From the NCBI RefSeq assembly GCF_030145185.1, contig NZ_JAQYWB010000004.1, forward strand, positions 1-64,000: DNA of 64,000 nucleotides, written 5' to 3'. The stretch is from Desulfoluna sp. (lineage in GTDB: Bacteria; Desulfobacterota; Desulfobacteria; Desulfobacterales; Desulfolunaceae). The notes beneath the pieces are model-generated. The model made no database searches, was not told the DNA's origin, and saw only the letters and a list, made by a program, of their open reading frames with translations. Positions within the stretch are counted from its first letter, which is position 1. Each line of letters begins with the position of its first letter. Shown piece after piece: positions 26,937 through 36,192 of this stretch. The translations under genes were made by a program, and so were the position numbers.

Positions 26937-27257
26937 ATGAAAACGTCCTCATTGTTTGAGAGCATTCCCACCGAGCTTCCCGAAGAGCTCTTTACGATCC
27001 TTGCCAAAGGCCGGGGGGTCACCATCGAACGGATCATCTCGATGGGGCATGCCTCAGCCGAGGGAGACTGGTACGATCAGGAGACCCATGAGTGGGTGCT
27101 GGTGGTCAAGGGGGAGGCCCGCCTTCAATTCGAAGGAGAGGAGGAACGCCCCTTGCGGGAGGGGGATCATCTCCTGATTCCGGCCCATGCAAGGCATCGG
27201 GTGGTTTGGACTCCGGATGACCGTGAGACGATCTGGGTGGCCGTTCATTTTGGTTGA
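26937..27257 (+). CDS. Small cupin-domain protein
   Basis: This 106-residue single-domain cupin has a first motif THEWVLVVKGEARLQFEGE and a second, HLLIPAHARHRVVW (G-D-H...P..xxH-type), forming a beta-barrel that can bind a metal through histidines; the first motif has only one clear histidine plus glutamates. Such proteins include isomerases, dioxygenases and sensors, and no specific role can be given. The gene starts with GAGAGG 5-6 bases upstream and stands alone, divergent from the radical SAM gene. Confidence 0.75.
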   Translation: MKTSSLFESIPTELPEELFTILAKGRGVTIERIISMGHASAEGDWYDQETHEWVLVVKGEARLQFEGEEERPLREGDHLLIPAHARHRVVWTPDDRETIWVAVHFG

Positions 27258-27402
27258 AGGGTCTGTGGAAAAGGTCGAAGGAAAATGTTATAAATAGATG
27301 ATTTTATGTTGTTCTGGTTGTCTCTGTGGCGGGTCGGACTTCGGGGTGTGCCAGGGAAATTGCCGGATAACGGTTGCCTGTTGGATCTCTATGGGGGATG
27401 GC

Positions 27403-27811
27403 ATGGCCTATTTTAGAGGGTGCGCCTGGCTCTATTTTATGATGATGGGTGTTTTTTCAGTCTCAGGACCCGTGGTTGCCGGGGAGGGACCCACTCATTT
27501 CCATGCACCGAAGGTGCAACAGACACGGGTGAATCCCAACGCCCCCTGTGTGGCCCTGATGACCGAGGGGCGCCTTGTCTATCGAACCTATTGTGCCAGC
27601 TGCCATGGGCAGTGGCCCGCGGGAGCGGGCCCGCAGGGATCGGCCTGGAGCCTGCCCCGCCGGATCTCATCGCCATGGGAACGATCCATAATGACGGGGA
27701 GTTTGCATGGATGATTGAAGAGGGGCAGGGAAGCATGCCCGCCTGGAAAGAGACGCGGATTCGTCCGTCATCTGGGCGGTGGTCAGCTGGCTAAGAACGC
27801 TTGAGCGGTGA
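27403..27811 (+). pseudogene. Cytochrome c gene broken by two frameshifts
   Basis: The first frame gives a signal peptide ending VVAGEG and a heme-binding CASCHG. Coding sense then moves to a second frame (GIGLEPAPPDLIAMGTIHND, then GQGSMPAWKE) and to a third (DSSVIWAVVSWLRTLER, stop 27811). Put together, this is a normal small class I cytochrome c with CXXCH, a distal Met in GSMPAW and the usual C-terminal helix. Each shift equals one missing base (near 27,640 and 27,757). Either the gene is dead or the sequence has two single-base errors. GGGGGA before ATG 27403 supports that start. Confidence 0.75.
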
Positions 27812-28461
27812 GCATACCGCCGGATGAGAAGGGGAATGAAGACGTGAAAGAGCTTGAGTCGTCCAGAGAGGTTCTGGTCACCCAGAAAAAAGAGATGTTT
27901 GAGGCGTTTACCGGGTTTGAAACCCAGAATAATTATGTGGTACGACTTCAAAACGGGCAGACCCTTTACGCAGCTGAGGTGAACACCGGGTTTCTATCCC
28001 GGAATTTTCTTAAGCAGCTCAGGCCTTTTGAGCTGGTGATCGCAGACGAACAGCGGAATATTCGCCTGCGGGTGAATCGGCACTTCCGGTTCATGTTTCA
28101 CGAGATTACGGTATCGAACAGCCATGGTATGGTTCTGGGTCGGGTGGTGAAAAGGTTTACCTTTCTTAATCGTCTCTACGATGTCAAAGACGCCGATGAT
28201 CGTACCTTGTTTGAGCTGAAGGGGCCTCTTTTCAAGCCCTGGACCTTTCGCATTGAAAATGCCCTGGGGAACGTGGGGGTGATCACCAAGAAATGGAGTG
28301 GCCTGTTTAAAGAGGCCATGACAGATGCGGACAATTTCGGCCTGAAGCTCGAAAAGGATCTCCCCGCGGATCAGAAAGCCGTGCTTCTGGGGGCGGTTTT
28401 TTTAATTGATTTTGTTCATTTTGAAAACAATACCAGCAATGGATTAGGTATTGACGGCTGA
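27808..28461 (+). CDS. Scramblase/LURP-one-like protein
   Basis: This 217-residue protein resembles the phospholipid scramblase/LURP1 fold. A twelve-strand tubby-like barrel is suggested by the succession of short strands, and the C-terminal KKWSGLFKEAMTDADNFGL is the recognisable family segment, followed by a hydrophobic helix (AVLLGAVFLIDFVHF) that would fill the barrel or touch a membrane. The first start (GTG 27808) overlaps the stop of the broken cytochrome gene; GTG 27844, preceded by GGGGA, is an alternative. Function in bacteria is unclear. A strong terminator follows at 28,495. Confidence 0.65.
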   Translation: MSIPPDEKGNEDVKELESSREVLVTQKKEMFEAFTGFETQNNYVVRLQNGQTLYAAEVNTGFLSRNFLKQLRPFELVIADEQRNIRLRVNRHFRFMFHEITVSNSHGMVLGRVVKRFTFLNRLYDVKDADDRTLFELKGPLFKPWTFRIENALGNVGVITKKWSGLFKEAMTDADNFGLKLEKDLPADQKAVLLGAVFLIDFVHFENNTSNGLGIDG

Positions 28462-28494
28462 TTGGTGACACAGGATGTCGCCTCAAATTCCATG

Positions 28495-28537
28495 AAAACC
28501 GTCTGTTGATTCAACTTGACAGACGGTTTTGTTGTTC
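28495..28537 (+). terminator. Intrinsic terminator after the scramblase-like gene
   Basis: AAAACCGTCTGT and ACAGACGGTTTT form a 12-bp stem with a 12-base loop, then GTTGTTCTT. Confidence 0.85.
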
Positions 28538-28540
28538 TTA

Positions 28541-28562
28541 TTAAATGAATGTTCAATTAATA
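28541..28562 (+). promoter_or_regulatory. Candidate TetR operator
   Basis: AAATGAATGTTCAATT is a near-perfect inverted repeat centred on TG (arms AAATGAA and TTCAATT), of the TGAAC-GTTCA type bound by many TetR repressors. It is about 40 bp upstream of the TetR-family gene. Confidence 0.4.
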
Positions 28563-28602
28563 GCGTGCGGCACGTATGGGTCATTTACCATAAAGGATGG
28601 GT

Positions 28603-29205
28603 ATGGCAGGGCGAAAAAGACAGAGCGCAGAAGAGAGAAAACCGGCCATCTTAAAAGCGTTTTATCAGGTGATCGAGGCCGAAGGTTTTGAACACGCCTC
28701 GGTGGCCAAAGTGGCGAAGCAGGCAGGGGTTCACGCAAGTCTGATCATTCATTATTTCGGCTCCAAGGAGACGATGGTGATGGCCCTGGTGGACGATGTG
28801 CTTCAGACTTATGCCGACATGTTCCGGAAACTCCCCGAAGGGGGGGAGCCCCATGAGCGGCTGGAGGGACTGCTGGCCATGATCTGGAGCCGGGAGTGGT
28901 ACGATGCCTCTGGTTTTTCGGTGGTTTTTTCTTTTCTGGCCTTGAGCGCGCGTGATGCCGAGGTCATGGCTCGTGTGAGAAACCTGTACGGGCATTATCG
29001 GCGGTACCTCCGTGAACAGATGGTGCTCCTCTCAGAGGCCGGGGTGATTCATGTGGAGGACCCCGAGGCCGCGGCAGAAGCCTTGATCTCACTGTCCGAA
29101 GGGTCACACTACTTCTGCCGTTACCACATTGAGGCCGGGACCTTTGATGCCCACTGCCGCCATATGATCCAGGCGGCCCGTCAGGTTCTCGGAGTGAGCC
29201 ACTGA
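28603..29205 (+). CDS. TetR-family transcriptional regulator
   Basis: This 200-residue regulator has a DNA-binding domain (about 8-60) with FEHASVAKVAKQAGVHASLIIHYFGSKE in it, the standard TetR helix-turn-helix ending in YxxxF-type sequence. The rest is a helical ligand domain, with a BetI-like look (SGFSVVFSFLALSARD). ATG 28603 has AAAGG 6 bases upstream; ATG 28597 has no spacing and is rejected. A palindrome about 40 bp upstream may be its operator. The nearest downstream gene is a thioesterase, a possible target. Confidence 0.85.
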   Translation: MAGRKRQSAEERKPAILKAFYQVIEAEGFEHASVAKVAKQAGVHASLIIHYFGSKETMVMALVDDVLQTYADMFRKLPEGGEPHERLEGLLAMIWSREWYDASGFSVVFSFLALSARDAEVMARVRNLYGHYRRYLREQMVLLSEAGVIHVEDPEAAAEALISLSEGSHYFCRYHIEAGTFDAHCRHMIQAARQVLGVSH

Positions 29206-29317
29206 GTGAACTGAACCGTTAAAAAAAAATGCATCTGGCAGCCAGGGGTATTTCCCCTGTAAAGCGGCTGGAACGATGAATTATTGATTATTCTGCACAT
29301 GTGATGGGAGAGAGACA

Positions 29318-29824
29318 ATGACAGAGGTAATACCAATGACAGAACCAAAATGGAAACCCCTTCCCAGCGTCGATCGGGACTGTTTTGCCTGCGGGACGGA
29401 GAATTCCCACGGGCTTCAGATGACCTTTGAATCCAACGGGGAGCAGCTTCGCTCCACCCTGATCGTGAAACCCCGATTTCGTGGGTGGAGCAATCTGGTG
29501 CATGGCGGGATTCTCTCCACCATGCTGGATGAGACCATGAGCTGGACGGCCATTCATTTGACGGAGCGGTTTATCCTGACCAAGGGGATGACCGTGTCCT
29601 TTAAAAAGCCGGTGCGCGTGGGGACCACTCTTTCCATGACCGGCATCATCAAGGAGCGGATCAGCGAGCGAAAAGCCCGCGTGGTGGCTGAAATTCGCGA
29701 CGAGGACGGGGAGATCTGCGCTGCATCGGAAGGGGAATTTATCCTCTTTACGCTGGAAGAGTTCGGCTCCATGGGGATTATGTCGGAAGAGGAACTCACG
29801 GTGATGGCTTCGGCCATGGGTTAA
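29318..29824 (+). CDS. Hotdog-fold acyl-CoA thioesterase (PaaI-like)
   Basis: This 168-residue hotdog-fold protein has the N-terminal signature DCFACGTENSHGLQ followed by LVHGGILSTMLDETMSW, where HGG and the Asp/Glu of MLDE are the active-site and coenzyme A-contact region of PaaI/YbgC-type thioesterases. It probably hydrolyses a short- or aromatic acyl-CoA. It lies between the TetR gene and a patatin gene on the same strand, with a palindromic repeat separating it from the latter. An upstream in-frame Met pair leaves the exact start (29318 or 29336) open. Confidence 0.8.
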   Translation: MTEVIPMTEPKWKPLPSVDRDCFACGTENSHGLQMTFESNGEQLRSTLIVKPRFRGWSNLVHGGILSTMLDETMSWTAIHLTERFILTKGMTVSFKKPVRVGTTLSMTGIIKERISERKARVVAEIRDEDGEICAASEGEFILFTLEEFGSMGIMSEEELTVMASAMG

Positions 29825-29825
29825 C

Positions 29826-29906
29826 AAGGTGGCGAAGCCACGGTAGCAAATGTCAAACGTTTCAAAAGTTTGGCCCCCGGCAGGGCCGCCGGAGGCGATT
29901 TTTTCA
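29826..29906 (+). repeat. Dispersed palindromic repeat
   Basis: It contains AAGGTGGCGAAGCCAC followed by TTCAAAAGTTTGGCCCCCG and GCAGGGCCGCCGGAGGC, the same order as at 40,840-40,926. It starts two bases after the thioesterase stop codon and fills the gap to the next gene. Confidence 0.8.
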
Positions 29907-29933
29907 ACGGATAATCACGTATAAGGAGTTTCC

Positions 29934-31007
29934 ATGTCAGGGGATTTGATGTTTCTGGCGGGTCACAGGGCGTATGAGCGGATTCAATCCGGGGGGCTTG
30001 CTCCCGATGATGTCTCCATGGTGGTGGGGGCCTCCGGGGCGGCCAAGTGGCTGGTGCTGCACGGGTTGGATTCGGCGCTGTTCGGCCGGTGGTTTGTGGG
30101 ACGGGAGAAGCCCCTTCATCTGTTCGGAACCTCCATCGGGGCCTGGAAGTCTGCGGCTGCGGCCCAGAAGGATCCAGAGGCGGCCTTTGACCGCCTGGCT
30201 CATGCGTATATTCATCAGTATTATAAGGGCAAGGCCACGCCCCGGCAGGTGACCGACGAGGCCCACCGGATTATGGACACCTGCCTTGAACCGGGAAAAG
30301 TCGAGGAGATTTTAACGCATCCCTACTGCCGACTGCACCTGTCGACGGTGCGGTGCAAAGGGCCCTTAGCCTCGGACAAGCCCGTGGCCCTGGCGGCCGG
30401 TCTTATAGGGGCCTGGGGTGCCAATTTGATTTCTCGGGAGCTCTTTCGAAGGCAGTGCCAGCCCACCCTTTTTTATGACCCCAGAAAGGTGCCCCCTTTT
30501 TCAAAAAATGGCGAGTTCCCGGGGGGCAGGGTCCCCTTAACGGGTGAGAACCTGAGGCCAGCGCTTCTGGCCAGCGGGTCGATTCCCTATGTCATGGAAG
30601 GCAGGCAGGATATTCCCGGTGCACCGGACGGGGTTTATCGCGACGGCGGGCTGTTTCATTATCACCCCGCTTTTGATTTTTTGAAAGGGGAGGAGGGCAT
30701 TGTTCTTTATCCACACTTCTACAGTGAGGTGACTCTGGGATGGTTTGACAAAAAGAGGCCGGGGCGTATTGCCAATGGCTCGCTTTTGTCCGATGTGCTT
30801 CTTTTGGCCCCCTCCCCTTCCTTTGTGGCAGAGCTGCCCCTGGGGCGGATCCCCGACCGCCGGGATTTTGATCGGCTTGTCGGGCGGGACGACGAACGTG
30901 TGGCGTTTTGGGAGAAGAGCGTGGTGATGGGGCGCAGACTGGGAGATCAGTTCCTTGAGGCCGTGGCCTCGGGGAGAATTCGGGACATGGTGAGAAAGAT
31001 TGCCTGA
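29934..31007 (+). CDS. Patatin-like phospholipase
   Basis: This 357-residue patatin-like lipase has an elongated glycine-containing loop near the start (VVGASGAAKW), the nucleophile motif GTSIGAW (G-x-S-x-G, Ser about 66) and the paired catalytic Asp in YRDGGLFHYHP (about 235-245). No signal peptide is seen, so it probably acts in the cytosol on phospholipids or acyl esters. AAGGAG stands 7 bases before the ATG. The family includes type III/VI effectors, but nothing around suggests secretion. Confidence 0.85.
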   Translation: MSGDLMFLAGHRAYERIQSGGLAPDDVSMVVGASGAAKWLVLHGLDSALFGRWFVGREKPLHLFGTSIGAWKSAAAAQKDPEAAFDRLAHAYIHQYYKGKATPRQVTDEAHRIMDTCLEPGKVEEILTHPYCRLHLSTVRCKGPLASDKPVALAAGLIGAWGANLISRELFRRQCQPTLFYDPRKVPPFSKNGEFPGGRVPLTGENLRPALLASGSIPYVMEGRQDIPGAPDGVYRDGGLFHYHPAFDFLKGEEGIVLYPHFYSEVTLGWFDKKRPGRIANGSLLSDVLLLAPSPSFVAELPLGRIPDRRDFDRLVGRDDERVAFWEKSVVMGRRLGDQFLEAVASGRIRDMVRKIA

Positions 31008-31067
31008 TGGGTTGGCAGCGCATACAAAAATTTCTTACCTGTCGGGGTGTGCGTCGGGATTCAAACC

Positions 31068-34000
31068 TTATGTTTTTGAGGGCGGATACACGGTGAGGTG
31101 GTGGGGAAAGTCTGCCGGGGGCACCGGCGGCGCCCAGAGGAAACCCTGGGCGACAGGGCAGCCCATGGCTTGAAGAAGTCGCATTTGTTCCGGTGTTTCC
31201 ACCCCTTCGGCCACCACCTGGATGCCAAATTCGTTTCCCAGGTTTATAATGGTTTTTATGAGGAAAAGCCCTTTTTCATCCTCTTCGTTCAGGGTCGATA
31301 TAAAGGAGCGGTCAATTTTCAGGGTGTCCAGGGGCATCGACCTCAGATAGTTGAGGGAGGAGTAGCCGGTCCCAAAATCGTCCAGGGCGATGGATACGCC
31401 CATTTGTCTCAGTTTTTTCAGGTGGGGCGCTGCCGCGGCCAGGTTTTCCATGAGGGCGGTTTCCGTCACCTCCAGCTCCAGCCATTGGGGGTGGCAGCCT
31501 GTTTCTTTCAGGACGTTGGCCACCCGCTCCGGAAGAAGATGATTTCGGAAATGCCAGGCTGAAATATTGAGGGAAATCATCAGGGGTGTGCCTCTGCCCT
31601 GGTTCCATTCGGTGATGAGGCGGCAGCCTGTTTCCATGATCCAGAGGTCCATGGGAACGATGAGGCCATTTGATTCAGCACAGGGGATAAACTCCGATGG
31701 CGAGCAGAGTCCTTTGATGGGGTGGACCCATCGTATGAGCCCTTCCATGCCCAACAGACGATGGCCATGGATGCCGATGCGGGGTTGCAGGTACATGAGA
31801 AACTGGGTCTTTTCCATGGCCTGCCGAAGGTCTTGTTCCATCTCAAACCGGACCCTGGCCTCCTTGTCGAGGCTGTGGGTGAAAAAGCTGTAGGTGTTCC
31901 CGGTCTTTTTTGCGCGATACATGGCCAGGTCTGCATTACGGATCAGTGTCTCCGGGTCCCTGGCATCATCCGGGAAACGTGCCACGCCGATGCTCAGGGT
32001 GATGTGGAGCTGGGTGGTGCCGATTTTAAAGGCCGGTTTGAATGCCTCCTGAATGCGCTGGATAAGCAGTACCAGCTCCCGGGCGTTGTAGTTTTCCTCC
32101 GCGAGAATGGTGAACTCATCTCCGCCCAGACGGGCTGTGGTGTCACTTTTTCGCAGGGTGTTGGTGAAGCGGTTGGCGACCATGGTGAGGAGCCGGTCGC
32201 CGCTTTGATGCCCCAGGGTATCGTTGACGTGTTTAAATCCGTCAAGATCGATGAGCAGCAGAGTGATCCCGGCTTTTCTGCGTCGGGCCATATCCATGGC
32301 ATGATCCAAGGTCTCCATGAAGAGACGCCGATTGGCGAGGCCGGTGAGGCTGTCATAGAAGGCCTGGTGTCTGAGCAGCTCTTCCGCCTTTTTCTGGCGG
32401 GTCATATCGAGCATGGAGACAACCCGTTTTTGGGTCCCCGGCAGCCGCGCCACATGAATTTTCGCTGTGTGGATCGCCCCCAGAAGGTCGTGGAATTTGA
32501 TCTCCATGTTGTCGTCAAAAGAGATGGCCGCGCTTTTTTTATGTCTCAGGCAGGTCCTCAGTTTTGCCTCATCTTCATTGTTGAGAAAAGAGATCCAGTT
32601 ACGCCCCAAAAGGTCTTTGGGATCCTGGGTGCCAGCGTAGCGCAGGAATTCGCGGTTGAGTTTGACGATGGTTCCCCTCTTGTCAAAGATTACGCTGGGG
32701 GTGGCCGAGTTTTTAAACAGGGTGCGATAGTGGGATTCGGAGCGCTTGGCATCTTCCACCGCGGCTTCCAGTGCCTGCACATCGGTGAAGGTTTCAATTC
32801 GAATGGGGGTGTCGTGGTAACGCGTTGTCGTGGTGATTCGGATGACGTGCCGTGACGTGTTTCCTCGAAGCGTGCCTTTCTCCTGATGCGGTGTGTGGTG
32901 GGTTTCCCGACTCGTTTCCACGGGGTGAAACAGGTCGCCTGCCGGTTGCCCCACCAGCTCCTCTCGTTTGATCCCCATCATTTCTTCCATGCAGACGTTT
33001 GTTTCCTGAATCCTTCCCGATTGAGCATCGATCATGAGAATCCCGACATTAAGGGCCGTGAGGATGCTGTGGTTGAGGCACTCCTCTTCAAAAATTCGTG
33101 TAAAAACAAGGTTGATATCAGCAGCCAGCTCCGAAAGTTCGTCCCTGCCCTGGATGCGAACGTTTTCAACGGGTGCTCCCGGCGTTGCCACAGGGGCCAC
33201 CTGATGCCTCAGGTGGAGAATCCGTTTGAGCAGGGTGCGTTGAATCAGGAGGTAAGTTATCAAGGCAAGCAGGAGGCCTGTGAGGCTGATGCCGGCACCG
33301 GTGAGGGCCAGCAGGCGTTTGCCGGCCTGGGAAATACGCGAGGGGCCACTGAGGTTGATCTCAATGCTGGCGTCTCCCATGATATTTGAGAGGGTTTCGG
33401 TGCAGGTGTAGTGTTTCCGGTCGTCGGTGAATTGAAAGTGAATGATATCTGTCTGGGCGGGCAGGGCGTGGGTGCATACGGTGATTCGGGTCTCGGGGTC
33501 CTTGAACAGTTCATGGAAAAAATTTTGTTCAAGGTGTTGGACCATGATGAGCCATCCCCGGGAAGGGCCTGATTCATCGCTTTTTAAAATGGGATTTGCG
33601 GCCATGAAATGGAGGGCGCCTTCGCTGACAAAAAAACCAGGCTCTATTTCCTGTTCGGCGTCGCCTTTTCTGAAACGGGCCACCCACTTATTTAAGGTCC
33701 GGGTGAGCTCAGGCAGGGGGCGGCCCATTTTCTGTGTGGAGGGGTCGTAGAAGCCTTCCCACACCGCTTGGCCTTCGAGGGGATAGAACCCGATGTAGGT
33801 CAGGTTTGCGTCTGAAAAGGTGGCATCCACCAGATTGCTTTCAATAAAATCCGGGTTCGGTTTGTTGATGAATGCGTAGACGTCATTCCAGACGCTCCAG
33901 TCTTTAACGAGCAGATTCAGTCCGTTTCGTCCATGGTCCAGAAGGCGAAGGGTAAAGATCAGGCGGCTTTGCGCCTGGTCCTTTTCAAGGGCAGTGAAGC

Positions 34001-34097
34001 GTGTGTTGAGGGTCTGATTGGCGACCTGATAAAAGAGACCGATGGAGATCGCCACGGCCGTTAAAATGGAAAGGCTTGTTTTTGTACGGATACCCAT
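31068..34097 (-). CDS. Membrane-bound GGDEF-EAL cyclic-di-GMP enzyme
   Basis: This 1009-residue protein has a membrane helix (about 8-27), a periplasmic CHASE4-like sensor (about 30-260, LLVKDWSVWNDVYAFI), a second helix, HAMP and two PAS domains (about 345-575). A GGDEF domain follows with intact RLGGDEF and an inhibitory RxxD site (RKSD, five residues before it). The EAL domain opens with MEGLIRWVHP (EGL variant) and carries DDFGTGYSSL and a final QGFLWAPP. Both diguanylate cyclase and phosphodiesterase activity are possible. It is minus-strand and alone, converging with the patatin gene. Confidence 0.92.
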   Translation of the reverse strand: MGIRTKTSLSILTAVAISIGLFYQVANQTLNTRFTALEKDQAQSRLIFTLRLLDHGRNGLNLLVKDWSVWNDVYAFINKPNPDFIESNLVDATFSDANLTYIGFYPLEGQAVWEGFYDPSTQKMGRPLPELTRTLNKWVARFRKGDAEQEIEPGFFVSEGALHFMAANPILKSDESGPSRGWLIMVQHLEQNFFHELFKDPETRITVCTHALPAQTDIIHFQFTDDRKHYTCTETLSNIMGDASIEINLSGPSRISQAGKRLLALTGAGISLTGLLLALITYLLIQRTLLKRILHLRHQVAPVATPGAPVENVRIQGRDELSELAADINLVFTRIFEEECLNHSILTALNVGILMIDAQSGRIQETNVCMEEMMGIKREELVGQPAGDLFHPVETSRETHHTPHQEKGTLRGNTSRHVIRITTTTRYHDTPIRIETFTDVQALEAAVEDAKRSESHYRTLFKNSATPSVIFDKRGTIVKLNREFLRYAGTQDPKDLLGRNWISFLNNEDEAKLRTCLRHKKSAAISFDDNMEIKFHDLLGAIHTAKIHVARLPGTQKRVVSMLDMTRQKKAEELLRHQAFYDSLTGLANRRLFMETLDHAMDMARRRKAGITLLLIDLDGFKHVNDTLGHQSGDRLLTMVANRFTNTLRKSDTTARLGGDEFTILAEENYNARELVLLIQRIQEAFKPAFKIGTTQLHITLSIGVARFPDDARDPETLIRNADLAMYRAKKTGNTYSFFTHSLDKEARVRFEMEQDLRQAMEKTQFLMYLQPRIGIHGHRLLGMEGLIRWVHPIKGLCSPSEFIPCAESNGLIVPMDLWIMETGCRLITEWNQGRGTPLMISLNISAWHFRNHLLPERVANVLKETGCHPQWLELEVTETALMENLAAAAPHLKKLRQMGVSIALDDFGTGYSSLNYLRSMPLDTLKIDRSFISTLNEEDEKGLFLIKTIINLGNEFGIQVVAEGVETPEQMRLLQAMGCPVAQGFLWAPPVPPADFPHHLTVYPPSKT

Positions 34098-34606
34098 GGG
34101 TTGCCCTTGAACTTCATGATTTCGGCCATGGCCGGAGAGCGCGGTTTGAAGCCATGCTTCACGGTCGACCGGGATACTCAGGAGGCCGTGAGATGGGATG
34201 ACAAGAAGATGACGGTTTCAAAGACGGGTGGGACACAATGCACGGATTGAAAATAAGGATAGGGCTGAAAATAGCTTAATTTAAAGCTAAATCACTCAAT
34301 GAAATGCCCCTAATTCTATCCTGAACAGAACTTTACGTCAAAGAGAAAGCTCGTGGGGGGCTGAAGGGTTTCTCATATTGAGCCTGGCCTCTTGTGCCGG
34401 GTGTGGAAGGGGAGTGTGAGGGGTGTTTTTTTATGAGAATTCGGAGAACCTCTGCCGGGGATGAGCCTTGCTAAGGCCAGGCGATTGTGGTTACTCTGTA
34501 TTTGCTTCATATGTGGAATGAATGGTGTGGAATGAATGTGCTGTGCAATCGCAAATGATGGCTTTCGGATTGGGAGGGGAGCCACCATCTCAGGTTAGGG
34601 GGAACC
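34098..34606. other. Intergenic region, divergent promoters
   Basis: About 0.5 kb between the GGDEF-EAL gene and the acyl-CoA dehydrogenase-like gene. A short palindrome TAGCTTAATTTAAAGCTA lies at about 34,274-34,291 in an AT-rich patch and may be a regulator site. No gene is supported. Confidence 0.4.
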
Positions 34607-35722
34607 ATGGATCGATGGATGAATGAGAGAGTTCTGTGTTTTTCAGAAAAAGCGGCGGGGGTGTGGGCTGGGTCAGAAACATGGGAGGACGAGATCCTGT
34701 TTGGTCGTCTCTGGGCCCTGGCCGGAGAGACGGGACTCTGCCGCCTGGGGATTCCTGAAATTTACGGGGGCGTGGGCGGGGGCGGGCCGGAAATCTCAGA
34801 GATGATGCGGCTTCTTGCCCTGAATACCGGCAACCTGGGACTTCCTCTGGCGCTGATGCTTTCTCAGATGGTGGCTCATTTTATGGTGGGAGTCTTGGGA
34901 AGCGAAGACCAGAAGGCGAAGTGGCTTCCCCGGATGGCCGAGGGACGATCTCCTTCGGCCTTTGCCGTTTCGGAGCCCAAGGTGGGAGCGCATCCCAAAA
35001 AGCTGCGTACACGTGCAGAACAAATTCAAGGTCGCTGGCAACTCAACGGCAAGAAGGCCTACATCTCCAATGGCCCCCAGGCAGGCATTGTGGTGGCGGT
35101 GGCTGTGGTCGGGGAAGTCGATGGATTCAAACAGTTCAGTGCATTTCTCCTGGACGGAGAGACAGAAGGGTTGGATCGGTCGGATGCCATCGCGCTGCCT
35201 TTTTTTAGGCCCGCCCTTCATGGCAATATGCTGTTTGACGGGGTGACTCTGGACGCCGACTCGGTTCTGGGGCGACCGGGAGCGGCCTACACCGAGCTTG
35301 TGCTGCCTTTTCGGCGCTTCGAGGATGCAATGATGATGGGGTGCGTCACCGGCGCTCTGCGTTTTGTTCTAACAGCGCTGGGTGCGTCGGCGGGGGCTCC
35401 TGATGATTCGGTGTGCGAGATTCTGGGGGCGCTGTCCTCCCATATTACGGCCCTTGAATGGGTGGCGAAAGAGAGTGCGTGTTTGATCGCAGATGATTCT
35501 GCCGGGGCCGTGGATGAATCGACGGCTCTTCTGCTTCATTTCAGGCAGGTGGTCGGAACCTGTCGGCTGCTTGTGGCATCCCTGGAAGACGCCGGGGTTT
35601 CTCTGGATGATCCCAGCCGATCCGTCATGGACGATCTGGCCGCATCCGCCGGTATTGCCGCCCATATCGCGAAGGTCAAACAAATCAAACTCGGCAGGGC
35701 ATGCCTGGCGGTCCATGGTTGA
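34607..35722 (+). CDS. Acyl-CoA dehydrogenase-like protein, C-terminally truncated
   Basis: This 371-residue protein covers the N-terminal helical, middle beta (AFAVSEPKVGAHPKKL, the FAD-facing strand region with LNGKKAYISNG) and most of the C-terminal helical domain of the acyl-CoA dehydrogenase family. It stops at KLGRACLAVHG, exactly where active members continue with HGGxGY and the final arm, where many members carry their catalytic Glu. The missing tail is not found in other frames downstream. It may be a degenerate or non-catalytic member. AGGGGGA stands 6 bases before the ATG. It stands alone. Confidence 0.75.
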   Translation: MDRWMNERVLCFSEKAAGVWAGSETWEDEILFGRLWALAGETGLCRLGIPEIYGGVGGGGPEISEMMRLLALNTGNLGLPLALMLSQMVAHFMVGVLGSEDQKAKWLPRMAEGRSPSAFAVSEPKVGAHPKKLRTRAEQIQGRWQLNGKKAYISNGPQAGIVVAVAVVGEVDGFKQFSAFLLDGETEGLDRSDAIALPFFRPALHGNMLFDGVTLDADSVLGRPGAAYTELVLPFRRFEDAMMMGCVTGALRFVLTALGASAGAPDDSVCEILGALSSHITALEWVAKESACLIADDSAGAVDESTALLLHFRQVVGTCRLLVASLEDAGVSLDDPSRSVMDDLAASAGIAAHIAKVKQIKLGRACLAVHG

Positions 35723-36192
35723 AAAGCGAGATGGAAGCGTTTAATGACAGGTTGCGCGGCGATTTTCCTCTGTGGTTCAGAGCAAATCGTCGCCGTCCGG
35801 GTTATTTTTTAAATGAATTGTTGAATAAAAAGTTCATTGATCTATAATTGACTGAGTGGTAAAAAAACTTTATGGGCCGTGTTGCCAGCCACCGAAGACT
35901 GCCTGAAGCAGTGCTTACTGCTTTACCATTTATTGCCTAACCTACTGTATTTTTCATTCTGTAGTTTTTTTTGGGATCGTATGTGAACATTGGTCGCTTG
36001 CTGGTAACATGGTTATGAACGCTGTTTGCCATTGACGAACAAATCCCTTTGGTGCCGTTGATGACGGAGTGAGGGGGGCTGGATATGAGGCATTTTCCGG
36101 GTTGGATGTTTCATCATTTCTACCGGTGAAAAAGACCATAGCCGGGCTAAATTGCATGACTATTCGAGGAAGAAAATTTTGAGGGGACTGGT
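35723..36192. other. Intergenic region
   Basis: AT-rich from about 35,800. The hairpin AAGCAGT-gctt-ACTGCTT at about 35,907-35,924 could end transcription of the upstream gene, although no T-run follows. The promoter of the ArsR gene must lie nearer its start. No gene is seen. Confidence 0.4.

Noticed and set aside
29288-29827. 179-codon minus-strand frame over the thioesterase gene
   Set aside because: Antisense shadow of a well-supported hotdog thioesterase.
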